64,000 nucleotides of DNA, from NCBI RefSeq assembly GCF_000422465.1, contig NZ_AULV01000014.1, forward strand, positions 206,036 through 270,035, written 5' to 3'. The stretch is from Paenibacillus harenae DSM 16969. Lineage in GTDB: Bacteria > Bacillota > Bacilli > Paenibacillales > Paenibacillaceae. Of the stretch, positions 42,745 to 52,575 are shown piece by piece; position 1 is the stretch's first letter, and the number at the start of each line of letters is the position of its first letter. A program made the position numbers and the translations under genes. The notes beneath the pieces are model-generated. The model ran no database searches, was not told the origin of the DNA, and saw nothing but the letters and a program-made list of their open reading frames with translations.

Positions 42745-43596
42745 TTATGCCATGTATTGGAGCAGTTCTAACAACCGTTCCAAGTCTTGTTTGCTGTAGT
42801 ACTGAAGTTCTATTTTACCTTTATCCTTTTGCTGTTTTATTTTTACAGTTGTCTTGAAGCGCTCACGCAATGATTCTTCCAGATGATCGATATATGGATC
42901 TCTCTTCTTTTGCTTTAGCTTCGTTTTTTCTTCCGGCTGCTTGGAATCCAGCTTCTGAATCGCTTCTTCCAGGTCGCGAACGCTCCACTCCATCGATACC
43001 GTAAGATCAGCGAGTTCCTTCTGCATCTTCTCATCTTTTATGCCTACCAATGCTCTCGCATGTCCCATTGAAATTGTTCCACGTGAAACATTGTCCTTGA
43101 TCTCCGTCGGCAGCGAAAGCAATCTTACGAAGTTGGCTATATGCGAGCGGGATTTGCCAACCTTCATTGAGAGTTCTTCCTGCGTCAGCTTAAATCTGTC
43201 GATCAATGCTTGGTAAGCGATAGCCACTTCGATTGCATTTAAATCTTCACGCTGCAAGTTCTCAATTAAGGCGATCTCCATAACCTGCTGATCGGTAAAT
43301 GATCTTACAACCGCAGGAATTGTCGCATTGCCGCAATATTGAGACGCCCGAAACCTTCTTTCCCCTGCTATAATTTCATAGCCTTTTAATACGGTCCGAA
43401 CAATAATCGGTTGAATAACTCCGTGCTGCTTAATCGATTCCGCAAGTTCTTTTATGGAGTCCTCATCGAAAGTTTTTCTTGGCTGATACGGATTTGGTCT
43501 TAGTTGCGATAAAGATATCTCAACTACCTTATCATCGTCATTCACAGAAAGCGATGGAATAAGCGCATCCAGCCCTCTACCTAGCCGCTTGCTCAT
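42745..43596 (-). CDS. parB: Chromosome partition protein ParB/Spo0J
   Basis: 283 residues. N-terminal CTP-binding domain with PNPYQPRK and the GERRFRA box (about 80), central helix-turn-helix (TQEELSMKVGKSRSHIANFV, about 140-160) that reads parS, and a C-terminal dimer domain. It loads onto parS and spreads as a CTP-dependent clamp, recruiting SMC and regulating ParA. Its own coding region contains a parS site. It overlaps parA by about 20 bases. Confidence 0.97.
   Translation of the reverse strand: MSKRLGRGLDALIPSLSVNDDDKVVEISLSQLRPNPYQPRKTFDEDSIKELAESIKQHGVIQPIIVRTVLKGYEIIAGERRFRASQYCGNATIPAVVRSFTDQQVMEIALIENLQREDLNAIEVAIAYQALIDRFKLTQEELSMKVGKSRSHIANFVRLLSLPTEIKDNVSRGTISMGHARALVGIKDEKMQKELADLTVSMEWSVRDLEEAIQKLDSKQPEEKTKLKQKKRDPYIDHLEESLRERFKTTVKIKQQKDKGKIELQYYSKQDLERLLELLQYMA
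43075..43090. other. parS: parS site inside parB
   Basis: TGTTCCACGTGAAACA matches the 16-base Firmicute parS consensus. Its position within spo0J is the same as the best-known Bacillus subtilis site. Confidence 0.92.
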
Positions 43597-44350
43597 ACAT
43601 GATCACTTCCTTTGCGAGTTCAAGATAAACTTCTGCACCCTTAGATCGTGGATCGTATGTGATAATTGCCTGTCCGTGTGATGGCGCTTCACTCAAACGA
43701 ACGTTGCGCGGAATAATCGTTTGATAAACCTTCTGCTGAAAATACTTTTTAACCTCTTCGATCACTTGAATGCCCAGATTCGTTCTCGCATCAAGCATCG
43801 TCAGTAATACGCCTTCTATTTGCAGCGATGTATTTAAATGCTTCTGAACAAGTCTAACCGTATTTAACAGCTGACTCAACCCTTCAAGCGCGTAATATTC
43901 GCATTGTATTGGAATAAGAACGGAATCTGCTGCCGTTAATGAGTTGATAGTCAAAATTCCCAATGATGGAGGGCAATCGATAAGAATATAATCGAAATTA
44001 TCTTTAATCAGATGCAGAGACTTCTTAAGTCGCAGTTCACGTGATATGGTTGGGACCAGCTCGATCTCCGCTCCTGCCAATTGAATTGTGGCTGGGATAA
44101 TTTTTAAACCCGGAACGTTGGTTTCAAACATTGCATCTCGCGGATGCACTTCATTAATCAGCACATCATAAATACAATTGCTTACGTCACCCTTATTTAT
44201 ACCAAGTCCGCTTGTCGTATTCCCTTGCGGGTCAATATCAACAAGCAGTACTTTTCTACCCAGCGATGCCAAGCAAGCAGCTAAATTAACAGACGTTGTC
44301 GTCTTTCCGACACCGCCCTTCTGATTCGCAATAGCAATAATTTTCGACAA
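43577..44350 (-). CDS. parA: ParA/Soj ATPase
   Basis: 257 residues from a TTG start with GAGGTGA 7 bases upstream. Deviant Walker A KGGVGKTTTS (about 11-20), LLVDIDPQGNTTSGL and YILIDCPPSLG (Walker B) identify a ParA-type ATPase. It binds DNA as an ATP dimer, helps segregate origins with ParB, and in Bacillus controls DnaA. The two genes overlap. No missing catalytic residue. Confidence 0.97.
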   Translation of the reverse strand: MSKIIAIANQKGGVGKTTTSVNLAACLASLGRKVLLVDIDPQGNTTSGLGINKGDVSNCIYDVLINEVHPRDAMFETNVPGLKIIPATIQLAGAEIELVPTISRELRLKKSLHLIKDNFDYILIDCPPSLGILTINSLTAADSVLIPIQCEYYALEGLSQLLNTVRLVQKHLNTSLQIEGVLLTMLDARTNLGIQVIEEVKKYFQQKVYQTIIPRNVRLSEAPSHGQAIITYDPRSKGAEVYLELAKEVIMYEQAAR

Positions 44351-44411
44351 AACCGGCTCACCTCTATGTGTACAACTTTATTGTGCTGCTTTTTAACATC
44401 GCAATGAATGA

Positions 44412-44513
44412 CAAGCAAAAAACGGCCGATGCCTTTCAGTTGAGGGCAATAGCACGTTTATGCGGTGAAATATAAGCCGAGTATAAGCGAAAATACTTAT
44501 AATATCTTATATT
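44412..44513 (+). repeat. Dispersed three-hairpin intergenic element, copy B
   Basis: In the noc-parA gap. GCCTTT/GAGGGC stem (44431-44447, with G-U pairs) corresponds to hairpin 1 of copy A; then a CACGTTTATGCGGTG stretch; then GAAATATAAG (44467-44476) and CTTATATT (44506-44513). The order and spacing match copy A. It is again antisense to the flanking genes. Confidence 0.55.
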
Positions 44514-44573
44514 CTACTACAAATGACATTCTACGAAAATCGAAACATTGTCCGAAATCGCAAAAATGGCATC

Positions 44574-44594
44574 GCCGTCCTCGGTGAGGACGGC
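44574..44594 (-). terminator. Hairpin after noc
   Basis: Perfect 9-bp stem GCCGTCCTC/GAGGACGGC with a 3-base loop, 27 bases after the noc stop. Leftward it continues GATGCCATTTTTG, so a terminator is likely though the T run is displaced. Confidence 0.6.
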
Positions 44595-44620
44595 ATTCAA
44601 TTTGTATGAAGAAGGGCTCA

Positions 44621-45439
44621 CTAACGCTTTGGAATTTGAATGATAATTTCATAATGATCATCATGATCTTTTTCATTCGTTTTAATGGGAAGGCCTGAAC
44701 CAGATACCATTTCAATGGACTGTCGAATCGTATTGAGTGCCAAACGAACATCCTTTGTGAAGGAAATGCGTTTTGCCTTCTTATTTTTGACAGTTTCTTT
44801 GAGGAAAGCAATTCTTGTTTCGGTTTGCTTTACATTCAAATCTTTGGTCATGATTTCTTCCAGAACTTGATGCTGTAATTCCTCGCCATCTAAGGATAGC
44901 AAGGCGCGAGCGTGGCGTTCTGTAATTTTCCGTTCCATCAGTGCCATTTTAATCGTATCACTTAACATTAACAAGCGCAATTTGTTGGCGATCGTAGATT
45001 GGCTTTTTCCTAATCGTTGAGCTAAGCTCTCCTGCGTTAACTGATGAAGTTCAATTAATTTCTGGTATGCGACAGCTTCTTCGATAGCCGTTAAATTTTC
45101 TCTCTGAAGGTTTTCTATCAAAGCGATTGAAGCCGTTTGTGAATCATTAAACTCACGAACAATGCCTGGAATCGTATCATATCCAAGTTTTGTAACTGCA
45201 CGCCATCGTCGTTCGCCCGCTATAATCTCATATCTCCCATTACGCATTCGCACGACAATCGGTTGTATGACGCCATGCGTCTTAATGGTTTGACATAGCT
45301 CTTCAATCCGGTCGTCATCAAAAATAGTACGCGGCTGAAAAGGACTTGAATCAATTTCATGTATCGGAATTTGCCGAACCTCTTCTTGCGGTATGCGTTG
45401 GTCGGACAATCCGAACAAACGAGAAAATTGTTCTTTCAT
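44621..45439 (-). CDS. noc: Nucleoid occlusion protein Noc
   Basis: 272 residues from the ATG at 45439 ([11 protein letters not shown]), which matches the amphipathic membrane-targeting helix that starts Noc proteins. A ParB-like core follows: [16 protein letters not shown] (about 80), and helix-turn-helix [22 protein letters not shown]. Noc is a ParB paralogue that binds its own sites, contacts the membrane and stops division over the nucleoid. It differs from ParB in the recognition helix. It follows rsmG and precedes parA as usual. Confidence 0.94.
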   Translation of the reverse strand: MKEQFSRLFGLSDQRIPQEEVRQIPIHEIDSSPFQPRTIFDDDRIEELCQTIKTHGVIQPIVVRMRNGRYEIIAGERRWRAVTKLGYDTIPGIVREFNDSQTASIALIENLQRENLTAIEEAVAYQKLIELHQLTQESLAQRLGKSQSTIANKLRLLMLSDTIKMALMERKITERHARALLSLDGEELQHQVLEEIMTKDLNVKQTETRIAFLKETVKNKKAKRISFTKDVRLALNTIRQSIEMVSGSGLPIKTNEKDHDDHYEIIIQIPKR

Positions 45440-45835
45440 ATCGATAATTACCACCCGATCATGAGATAAACCCGAAAGCTGCAAGACCTGCATAATCACC
45501 GTGATGAGTGCGTTCCCGGTTATATTTTATCATGTCAATTACAGCTGCAAGGTTTTTGCAATAAACACGCTTTAGCATCTACCAAGCCTGCATAGCGAAT
45601 ATCCATAACAAAAGTCATTCGGCGATGATAGAATGGCTTTATTCAAACAGAATAAGCAGCATAAGTTATTATTTGATTCTTTTATTTTCCCCAGCTTGTG
45701 TAAACGGCTGATACCGTTCATTCTCTTCTATATTATTTCGACTTCTATTAAACGAACTCCTGCTTGACAGCAGGCCAGATCAAATTATTGTCGTAAATCA
45801 TCATTACTCCGATATTGTGATCCAACAATCATGAA
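45440..45835. other. 396-bp intergenic region upstream of noc
   Basis: AT-rich, with no gene seen. It contains an imperfect AAAGTCATTC/GAATGGCTTT dyad (about 45614-45644) and a 6-bp CCTGCT/AGCAGG hairpin (45759-45774). A parS site lies at its right edge. The noc promoter must lie here but was not clear by eye. Confidence 0.5.
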
Positions 45836-45851
45836 TGTTTCACGTGAAACA
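45836..45851. other. parS: parS site next to rsmG
   Basis: TGTTTCACGTGAAACA is a perfect palindrome and a perfect match to the parS consensus. It ends two bases from the rsmG stop. Confidence 0.94.
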
Positions 45852-45852
45852 T

Positions 45853-46575
45853 TTAAATAAGCGGCTGCTTCAATGGTGTTCCCGCTTTTCTTGGGTATTT
45901 CCGTGGGGTAATATCTGTTTTTTCAATTAATACGATATGTCTTTCAGATTGCTCGTTCGGTAATAACAGCTGGTGCTGTGATTTTAGTTTTCCTTTTAAC
46001 TCCCGTAGGCTAAAGGATGCTTCCCTCACCTCTTCATCGGATTGCGATCCTTTCATTGCTGCGAAGAGTCCGCCCTTCCGTACAAAAGGCAAACAAAATT
46101 CATTCAACACATTTAGTCTCGCAACTGCACGGGCCGTCACTAAGTCATAACGATCACGGTGCTCCGGCAATAGAGCAATATCCTCTGCCCGGCCGTGTAA
46201 GCAAACGACTTCTTGTATACCCAGTTGTTCGGTTAAATGCGATAAAAATTGAATTCTTTTGTTTAACGAATCTACGATTAATACCTGCAGCTGCGGAAAA
46301 CAAATTTTCAAAGGGATACTTGGAAAGCCCGCGCCGGAACCGATATCTGCTAATTTATGTACTTGTTTCATATCCGTAAAAAAAGAAAGCGAAAGCGAAT
46401 CGTAGAAATGCTTCTCATATACGGCATCTCTCTCCGTAATACCGGTTAAATTCATTTTCTCATTCCACTCGACAAGAATCCGGTAATAGACTTCAAACTG
46501 TTCGAGTTGAACGTCAGAGAGCGTTATTCCGCTCTCCTCCATTCGTTTGGTAAACCACTCCATTGTTTTATCCAT
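45853..46575 (-). CDS. rsmG: 16S rRNA (guanine527-N7)-methyltransferase
   Basis: 240 residues. The Rossmann SAM site is [16 protein letters not shown] (about 73-88) and the catalytic-loop region [12 protein letters not shown] (about 150). It methylates N7 of G527 in 16S rRNA; loss gives streptomycin resistance in other bacteria. It overlaps mnmG by 8 bases, so translation is coupled. Length is normal. Confidence 0.97.
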   Translation of the reverse strand: MDKTMEWFTKRMEESGITLSDVQLEQFEVYYRILVEWNEKMNLTGITERDAVYEKHFYDSLSLSFFTDMKQVHKLADIGSGAGFPSIPLKICFPQLQVLIVDSLNKRIQFLSHLTEQLGIQEVVCLHGRAEDIALLPEHRDRYDLVTARAVARLNVLNEFCLPFVRKGGLFAAMKGSQSDEEVREASFSLRELKGKLKSQHQLLLPNEQSERHIVLIEKTDITPRKYPRKAGTPLKQPLI

Positions 46576-48466
46576 ATGAAGAACCTCTTGCCGCAGTTAC
46601 TCGATTATAATGTTCCAGGTATACGAGTAGAATCGAAATATCCGCCGGCGTTACGCCAGCTACGCGGGAAGCTTGACCTAGAGAGAGGGGTCTGACCAAT
46701 GCAAGCTTCTGCTTTGCTTCCGATGCTAAACCATTAATATCATTATATTCGATGTCGTCCGGAATCCGTTTTTTCTCCATTTTGTTCAAACGCTCGACCT
46801 GATGAAGCTGCTTCTCAATATACCCTGCATACTTGATTTGGATCTCAACCTGCTCCTTCATCTCCTCGGTCATCTCCGGAGTAGAAGGCACAACTGTTTC
46901 CAGCATGGCATACGTTACCTCCGGACGGCGCAGCAAGGATAAAGCATCCGTTCCATTCACCATCGGTGCGGTTCCGGCAGCAATCAGCATCTCATTCACC
47001 TGATCCGGCTTTACCTTAATATTGCGCAGGCGCTCGATATCCATTTCGACCATTTCTTTTTTGCTCAAAAACTTGTTGTAACGCTCCTCCGAAATAAGTC
47101 CGATCTCATAGCCGATCGGCGTCAAACGCAAATCAGCATTATCATGACGAAGCAGTAAACGGTATTCCGCACGCGAAGTAAGCAGACGGTAAGGATCATT
47201 GGTCCCCTTCGTCACCAGATCATCAATCATAACGCCGATATAACCTTCGGAACGACCGAGGATGATCGGCTTTTTCCCCTGCACCTTGCGCGCGGCATTA
47301 ATGCCGGCCATAATGCCTTGACCCGCAGCCTCTTCATACCCGGATGTGCCGTTGATCTGTCCAGCTGTAAACAAGCTGTCAATCACCTTCGTCTCAAGTG
47401 ATGGCCATAGCTGGGTTGGTACGACCGCGTCATACTCAATGGCATAACCGTTTCGCATCATCTCAACTTTTTCCAGACCTGGTATTGAACGTAAAATGCC
47501 GAGTTGAACATCTTCCGGCATACTCGTCGAGAGACCTTGTACATAAAACTCCGACGTATTTTTACCCTCCGGTTCCAAGAAGATTTGATGCTTCGGCTTA
47601 TCGGCGAACCGTACGATTTTGTCTTCTATAGAAGGGCAATACCGCGGTCCCGTCCCCTCAATTGCTCCCGAAAACATAGGGGCCCGATGTAAATTGTCAT
47701 TAATAATTTTGTGCGTAGCTTCCGAAGTGTATGTCAGCCAGCAAGGGAGCTGTTCATTATTTGAAGTCTCCGTTTCATGAGAGAAAAACTTCGGATGATC
47801 GTCTCCGGGCTGTATTTCCGTTTTGGAGAAATCGATCGTGTCTTTATGCACGCGCGGCGGGGTTCCTGTCTTAAAGCGCACAAGCTCTAGCCCATGCTCC
47901 TTCAAGCTTGCCGAGAGTTTAACCGACGGCTGTTGATTGTTTGGGCCGCTTTCATACATAAGCTCACCCATAATAATTTTGCCCCGCAGATAAGTTCCTG
48001 TCGTAACCACCGTCGTACGCGACCGGTACTCGGCGCCGGTCTTCGTAACAATCCCTACGCATTTACCATCCTCAACAATAAGTTCCTCCGCCATGCCTTG
48101 ACGCAATGTCAGATGCGGTGTCTCCTCGATTGTTTTCTTCATCACATGCTGATAATCAAATTTATCCGCCTGGGCGCGCAGCGCATGAACAGCAGGCCCC
48201 TTACCCGTATTCAGCATCCTCATTTGGATGAACGTTTTATCAATATTACGGCCCATTTCCCCGCCTAACGCATCAACTTCCCGAACCACATGGCCTTTCG
48301 CCGGTCCGCCAATCGATGGATTACATGGCATGAAAGCGACCATATCCAAGTTGATCGTCAGCAGCAGCGTCTCGCAGCCCATCCGGGCAGCGGCAAGCGC
48401 CGCTTCGCAGCCCGCATGTCCCGCGCCAATTACGATAACATCATACTCACCAGCTAAATATCTCAT
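46568..48466 (-). CDS. mnmG: tRNA uridine-5-carboxymethylaminomethyl modification enzyme MnmG
   Basis: 632 residues. FAD-binding motif [18 protein letters not shown] (about 12-29), the [14 protein letters not shown] loop with its active Cys, and [16 protein letters not shown]. With MnmE it installs the cmnm group on the wobble U of certain tRNAs. The C-terminal helical domain ends with [17 protein letters not shown]. No gaps in family motifs. It starts 26 bases after the mnmE stop. Confidence 0.98.
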   Translation of the reverse strand: MRYLAGEYDVIVIGAGHAGCEAALAAARMGCETLLLTINLDMVAFMPCNPSIGGPAKGHVVREVDALGGEMGRNIDKTFIQMRMLNTGKGPAVHALRAQADKFDYQHVMKKTIEETPHLTLRQGMAEELIVEDGKCVGIVTKTGAEYRSRTTVVTTGTYLRGKIIMGELMYESGPNNQQPSVKLSASLKEHGLELVRFKTGTPPRVHKDTIDFSKTEIQPGDDHPKFFSHETETSNNEQLPCWLTYTSEATHKIINDNLHRAPMFSGAIEGTGPRYCPSIEDKIVRFADKPKHQIFLEPEGKNTSEFYVQGLSTSMPEDVQLGILRSIPGLEKVEMMRNGYAIEYDAVVPTQLWPSLETKVIDSLFTAGQINGTSGYEEAAGQGIMAGINAARKVQGKKPIILGRSEGYIGVMIDDLVTKGTNDPYRLLTSRAEYRLLLRHDNADLRLTPIGYEIGLISEERYNKFLSKKEMVEMDIERLRNIKVKPDQVNEMLIAAGTAPMVNGTDALSLLRRPEVTYAMLETVVPSTPEMTEEMKEQVEIQIKYAGYIEKQLHQVERLNKMEKKRIPDDIEYNDINGLASEAKQKLALVRPLSLGQASRVAGVTPADISILLVYLEHYNRVTAARGSSYG

Positions 48467-48491
48467 TATCCAGACCTCCTGTCTGTCTTAT

Positions 48492-49871
48492 CTATTTTCC
48501 TAAACAAAACTGCGAGAAAATTTGATCAATTAATGAATCTCCCGCCTCATCGCCTAATATTTCGCCAAGCGACTCCCATGCCGATCGCGCATCGATTTGA
48601 ATCACATCGATCGGAATACCCATATTCGACGCTTCGATCGCATCCGCCAGCGATTGACGTGCACGTTTCAACAGAGAAATATGTCGAACGTTGCTAACAT
48701 ATGTCAAATCATGCGATTCCAGCTGGCCTTCGAAAAACATTTCGCTTATCGCCTGCTCCAAACGATCTAATCCTTCTTCCGCAAGAACCGACATGGGAAC
48801 GATGGAATGAGCCGGAACCGCTCTCTCCACCACCTCAATTTCTAATTGACGCGGCAAGTCGGTCTTATTTATAACAGTTATTACCGGCCGTTCCTTTAAT
48901 TGATCCAGCAGCTCGCGATCCTCGGCCTGCAGGGGCTCATTATTATTCAAAAGGAACAGGATGAGATCGGCATCCTCCAGCGCGTTTCTCGACCGCTCCA
49001 CGCCAATCCGCTCTACTACGTCATTCGTCTCTCTGATCCCCGCTGTATCCAGCAGACGGAGCGGTATGCCGTTAAGTGAAACGAACTGTTCAATGACGTC
49101 GCGCGTCGTTCCCGGAATATCGGTCACGATCGCTTTATTTTCTTGCGTAAGCATATTCATCAATGACGATTTCCCGACATTCGGTCGTCCGACGATTGCC
49201 GTCACAATGCCTTCACGTAATATTTTGCCTTCGTTTGCCGTTTTTAGCAGACGATCGATCTCTTCAATCGCAGAACCGCATTGATCACGAATATACGCAC
49301 TCGTCATCTCTTCAACGTCATGCTCCGGGTAATCGATATTCACTTCAATATGAGCCAGCAACTCGATAACGGTCTGGCGAAGCGATTTAATCCGCTTGGA
49401 CAGCACGCCTTCCGCCTGCTTCCGCGCGACCGAGAAAGCGCGGTCGGACTTGGACCGGATCAAATCAATGACCGCTTCCGCCTGCATCAAATCAATCCGG
49501 CCGTTCAGAAAGGCGCGTTTTGTAAATTCGCCAGGCTCCGCCGTACGAAAGCCATCCAGCTGCAGGACGATGTCCAGCACCTTCTTGACGGCAATGACGC
49601 CGCCATGCGCATTGATTTCAACAACATCCTCTGCCGTGAATGAACGAGGCCCGCGCATCAAGGTAACCAATACCTCTTCCACCGGTTCATTCGTTGCAGG
49701 CTCTACAATATGTCCATAATGCACCGTATGTGTCTGCGCATCCTTCAAGCTTATTCTCGAACGAAAAATACGGTCGACCCCTTCAATGGCATCCGGGCCG
49801 CTTACCCGTATTATAGCTATGCCGCCTTCTCCGACCGCTGTCGAAATCGCTGCAATCGTATCATGTATCAT
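48492..49871 (-). CDS. mnmE: tRNA modification GTPase MnmE
   Basis: 459 residues. N-terminal folate-binding domain, helical middle, and inserted G domain with GRPNVGKSS (about 228), DIPGTTRD, DTAG and NKTD motifs. The C-terminus is the conserved FCLGK with the catalytic-region Cys. It acts with MnmG in wobble uridine modification. Order mnmE-mnmG-rsmG is standard. Normal length. Confidence 0.98.
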   Translation of the reverse strand: MIHDTIAAISTAVGEGGIAIIRVSGPDAIEGVDRIFRSRISLKDAQTHTVHYGHIVEPATNEPVEEVLVTLMRGPRSFTAEDVVEINAHGGVIAVKKVLDIVLQLDGFRTAEPGEFTKRAFLNGRIDLMQAEAVIDLIRSKSDRAFSVARKQAEGVLSKRIKSLRQTVIELLAHIEVNIDYPEHDVEEMTSAYIRDQCGSAIEEIDRLLKTANEGKILREGIVTAIVGRPNVGKSSLMNMLTQENKAIVTDIPGTTRDVIEQFVSLNGIPLRLLDTAGIRETNDVVERIGVERSRNALEDADLILFLLNNNEPLQAEDRELLDQLKERPVITVINKTDLPRQLEIEVVERAVPAHSIVPMSVLAEEGLDRLEQAISEMFFEGQLESHDLTYVSNVRHISLLKRARQSLADAIEASNMGIPIDVIQIDARSAWESLGEILGDEAGDSLIDQIFSQFCLGK

Positions 49872-49994
49872 CGGCTATTCAGCACCTCTCAAATGGAAAA
49901 ACAGCAATGACCATAAAGAGCCATTGCTGCAAATAGCGTATACAATTTTATTGATCAAGTAAAATGAGCCAGTATCGACATGTAATGACACAGG

Positions 49995-50056
49995 CTCGAC
50001 TCGTGGAGAAATATAAGCTAATTTATAGAGGTTAGTCGTATAAATACTTATATTTC
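49995..50056 (+). repeat. Dispersed three-hairpin intergenic element, copy C (partial)
   Basis: In the mnmE-jag gap. GAAATATAAG (50008-50017) and CTTATATTTC (50047-50056) form a 10-bp arm pair. The first hairpin of the element is not clear here; CTCGACTCGTGG precedes the arm. Antisense to the flanking genes. Confidence 0.55.
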
Positions 50057-50068
50057 AAGCGTCAGGGA

Positions 50069-50692
50069 CTACTGCCTCAGCGCAATGACAACTCGCCGGT
50101 TTGGCTCGTCGCCCTTGCTGAACGTCTTTACCTTCGGGTGGTTCTGCAGCTGCGAATGAATTACTTTGCGCTCATGCGGCGACATCGGCTCCAGGACAAC
50201 CTCTTTCCTGGTCCGAATGACACGGCCTGCCAAGCGTTCGGATAGATCCTCCAACGTCTTGCGGCGGCGCTCACGAAAATCCTCTGCATCAAGCACGATT
50301 CGCAAATGACTGTCTGAATACCGGTTTGCCACAATGTTCACTAAGTACTGTAATGCATCCAACGTTTGTCCGCGACGTCCAATCAGCATACCAAGGTCCC
50401 CGCTGCCCGTTACCGCCAGGTGAGTGCCTTCCCTTGTTTGCTTTCGATCGATGTTCACTTGCAGCCCCATCGTACTTGCGATTTCACGGAGAAATTGCTC
50501 CGCTTCCAGCATCGGATCGGGAATTACTTCAAGCTCTACCTTCGCTTCCTTTACACCGAACAATCCCAAAAAACCTTTGGAGGGCTGCTCGAGTACTACC
50601 GTTTTAATGCGGTCTTCAGTGACTTGCAATTGTGATAACCCGTTTCGTACAGCATCGTCTATCGTCTTTCCTGATGCAACGATTTTCTTCAT
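50069..50692 (-). CDS. jag: Jag/KhpB RNA-binding protein (SpoIIIJ-associated)
   Basis: 207 residues. Jag N-terminal domain (about 1-50: MKKIVASGKTIDDAVRNGL), KH domain (about 80-140: GRRGQTLDALQYLVN) and R3H domain (about 145-205: MSPHERKVIHSQLQ, with the R...H core). It binds RNA and affects cell shape and division, and is linked to spoIIIJ. It overlaps yidC by 4 bases. Confidence 0.95.
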   Translation of the reverse strand: MKKIVASGKTIDDAVRNGLSQLQVTEDRIKTVVLEQPSKGFLGLFGVKEAKVELEVIPDPMLEAEQFLREIASTMGLQVNIDRKQTREGTHLAVTGSGDLGMLIGRRGQTLDALQYLVNIVANRYSDSHLRIVLDAEDFRERRRKTLEDLSERLAGRVIRTRKEVVLEPMSPHERKVIHSQLQNHPKVKTFSKGDEPNRRVVIALRQ

Positions 50693-51468
50693 TTCGCAGG
50701 GGCCTCCTTACCCTTGTTAGATGAACGAACGTACAGGAAATAGTTTTGAACAATCGTGTAGATGTTGCTGTATACCCAATATAGCGGCAGCGCTGCCGGG
50801 AACGAGATGGCCATGACGAAGATGAGCACCGGGAAAATCGCCAGCATCATCCCCATACCGGGCATCGTTTGCGTCTGCTGCTTCTGCATCATTTTAGACT
50901 GGATGAACGTCGTTGCAGCCGCGAGGATCGGAAGAATGTAATAAGGATCCTTCTCGCCGAGCTGCAGCCACAGGAACGAATGATCGCGAATGTCGGGATT
51001 TCGGTAGATCGCATTATAGAGCGCGATGAATACCGGCATCTGAACGATCAGCGGCAAGCATCCCGCCATCGGATTTACCTGATGCTTCTGGAACAGCTTC
51101 ATGGTTTCTTCCTGCTGCTTCTGCGGATTATCCTTGTGCTTCTTCTTAATTTCGGCCATTTCCGGCTGCAATGCCTGCATAGCCTTCGAACTGCGGTATT
51201 GCTTCAGCGTTAATGGTAAAATCAGCGTTCTAACGATTATCGTCAGAAGCAAAATGGCAAGTCCGTACGATTCGCCGAACCATCCGGCAAACGTATCGAG
51301 CGTAATTGCGAAATAGTAGACGACATTCTTTTCCCAGAAGTTCCCCTCGAGCAAATCCTCTGTTTTCGTCGTTTGGTCTACCGGAGCGCCGCAGCCCGCC
51401 AGCACCCCCATCAACAGGACAAGCCCAAGCACTAAAAGCCATTTCTTCTTCGTAATACGAAACAACAT
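50689..51468 (-). CDS. yidC: Membrane protein insertase YidC/SpoIIIJ
   Basis: 259 residues. Lipoprotein signal peptide with lipobox LAGC (about 22-25); five transmembrane helices; the 60-kDa insertase core with NPMAGCLPLIVQMPVF and the conserved Arg in LTLKQYRSSKAMQ (about 90). It inserts membrane proteins alone or with SecYEG. In Bacillus one paralogue (SpoIIIJ) is required for sporulation signalling, and its linkage to jag suggests this is that one. Confidence 0.96.
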   Translation of the reverse strand: MLFRITKKKWLLVLGLVLLMGVLAGCGAPVDQTTKTEDLLEGNFWEKNVVYYFAITLDTFAGWFGESYGLAILLLTIIVRTLILPLTLKQYRSSKAMQALQPEMAEIKKKHKDNPQKQQEETMKLFQKHQVNPMAGCLPLIVQMPVFIALYNAIYRNPDIRDHSFLWLQLGEKDPYYILPILAAATTFIQSKMMQKQQTQTMPGMGMMLAIFPVLIFVMAISFPAALPLYWVYSNIYTIVQNYFLYVRSSNKGKEAPAK

Positions 51469-51604
51469 GAAAACTCCTCTCTGAGAGCCATTACATTAAG
51501 CTTGTTTAATCTTTTATTTCCATTCTCGACTATACCATAATTTAGAGGACAAAGAAACATGGAGCATGGCCATTTTGCATCCGCTTTCTTCTAGCCGGAC
51601 AATG

Positions 51605-51982
51605 CTAATCCGCTTTCTTCTCTCTCTCGTTTGGCCGGCTAACATTTTTAAGCAATCCGGCCTTCTTGAGCACGTGAAGTATACTCTTCTCCATCTCCTT
51701 CAACTTCATGGCGGTTGCCGGTTTTCTTACGATCAGGATAAAGTCGGTTCTCGGAACGATCCGGTCGGCTTGATGCCGGACAATTTCCTTTATCATTCGA
51801 CGCATCCGATTGCGAACGACGGCGTTCCCTATTTTTTTGCTCGCCGAGACGCCGAGCCGGAACGGATCGGCAGAGGGCTGCTTCGACCAATAAACGATAA
51901 ACTGGCCGTTAGCAAACGATTTGCCGCCCCGATATATTCGGCTGAAATCCTCACGATTGCGAAGACGCAATTTTCTATGCAC
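51605..51982 (-). CDS. rnpA: Ribonuclease P protein component
   Basis: 125 residues. MHRKLRLRNREDFSRIYRGG at the start and the RNR box (KIGNAVVRNRMRRMIKE) are diagnostic. It supports the RNase P RNA in tRNA 5' maturation. The C-terminus has an extra Lys/Arg-rich tail. It follows rpmH after a terminator and an element copy, a gap of about 230 bases, wider than in Bacillus. Confidence 0.96.
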   Translation of the reverse strand: MHRKLRLRNREDFSRIYRGGKSFANGQFIVYWSKQPSADPFRLGVSASKKIGNAVVRNRMRRMIKEIVRHQADRIVPRTDFILIVRKPATAMKLKEMEKSILHVLKKAGLLKNVSRPNEREKKAD

Positions 51983-52098
51983 GACTGGTAGCCACCGTTC
52001 TTTTCTTCAAATATGAAATTTCATCTTATAAATAAGTATCGCCAAAACTCATACCGCATAAGCGTGTTTCGTCTTGACCGACATTTTCCGTTTCTTTC

Positions 52099-52181
52099 AA
52101 GCAGAAACGCCTGCCGGCCTCCTTGTCGGAGGACGCTACCGCTTCGCGGAGAACGTGAACCTTATGAATTCTTAGAATTTC
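52099..52181 (+). repeat. Dispersed three-hairpin intergenic element, copy D (variant)
   Basis: In the rnpA-rpmH gap, antisense to both. Hairpin 1 is at 52117-52136 with loop TGTCGG; CCGCTTCGCGG forms hairpin 2; the AT-rich arm is replaced by GAATTCTTAGAATTT. Nearly the same 5' half as copy A. Confidence 0.6.
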
Positions 52182-52210
52182 AAAAAAAAAAGACCACCGG
52201 ACGTGGTCTT
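52182..52210 (-). terminator. Terminator of rpmH
   Basis: Perfect 8-bp stem AAGACCAC/GTGGTCTT with a 5-base loop, followed leftward by nine T residues. It begins 5 bases after the rpmH stop. Confidence 0.92.
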
Positions 52211-52214
52211 CTGC

Positions 52215-52349
52215 TTATGCGCTCAGTACTTTTCTTCCTCTTTGACGACGCGCTGCCAAAACTTTACGTCCATTTTTTGTGCTCATCCGCTTACGGAATC
52301 CATGCACTTTCGCGCGTTTGCTTACATTCGGTTTAAATGTAGGTCTCAT
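52215..52349 (-). CDS. rpmH: 50S ribosomal protein L34 (bL34)
   Basis: 44 residues: [18 protein letters not shown], then [18 protein letters not shown] and RGRKVLSA, the full canonical bL34. GGGAGGTG lies 9 bases before the ATG. It is a small, very basic protein of the large subunit. It is transcribed away from oriC, as the standard left-hand neighbour of dnaA. Confidence 0.97.
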   Translation of the reverse strand: MRPTFKPNVSKRAKVHGFRKRMSTKNGRKVLAARRQRGRKVLSA

Positions 52350-52400
52350 CGTTCTGCACCTCCCAATATAACGTACTGCCAAGCGTAAACGGCTGTTAGA

Positions 52401-52480
52401 CGTATTCTGTCGGCATCAGCTCGTTTCGCGGTGAAATATAAGGCAAGTAAAATGGGTATTCCCAAACTCACTTATATTTT
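52401..52480 (+). repeat. Dispersed three-hairpin intergenic element, copy E
   Basis: Upstream of rpmH, at the left edge of oriC. CTCGTTTCGCGGT precedes GAAATATAAG (52433-52442), and CTTATATTTT follows at 52471-52480. Hairpin 1 is not evident. A further lone left arm (GAAATATAAG) is at 52752-52761 inside the DnaA-box cluster. Confidence 0.55.
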
Positions 52481-52575
52481 TTAAAAAAACGCCTTTTTTA
52501 TTAAACCACGCCAGCGGTCAAAAGTCAATCGCCAGCATGCTCCAAGCTGTTGCCTAATGTTTTAAGAGACAGGCC

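Noticed and set aside
44497..44811. Minus-strand frame overlapping the end of noc
   Set aside because: Out-of-frame shadow of noc that runs into the repeat element; no independent support.
48492..49871. Possibility that mnmE is a different Era-like GTPase
   Set aside because: The N-terminal folate-binding domain and the C-terminal FCLGK are specific for MnmE.
51661..51685. CACGTGAA inside rnpA considered as a third parS site
   Set aside because: Only the central half matches; the flanking bases do not fit the 16-base consensus.
51566..51991. Plus-strand 141-codon frame over rnpA
   Set aside because: Exactly opposite the conserved rnpA gene; antisense shadow.
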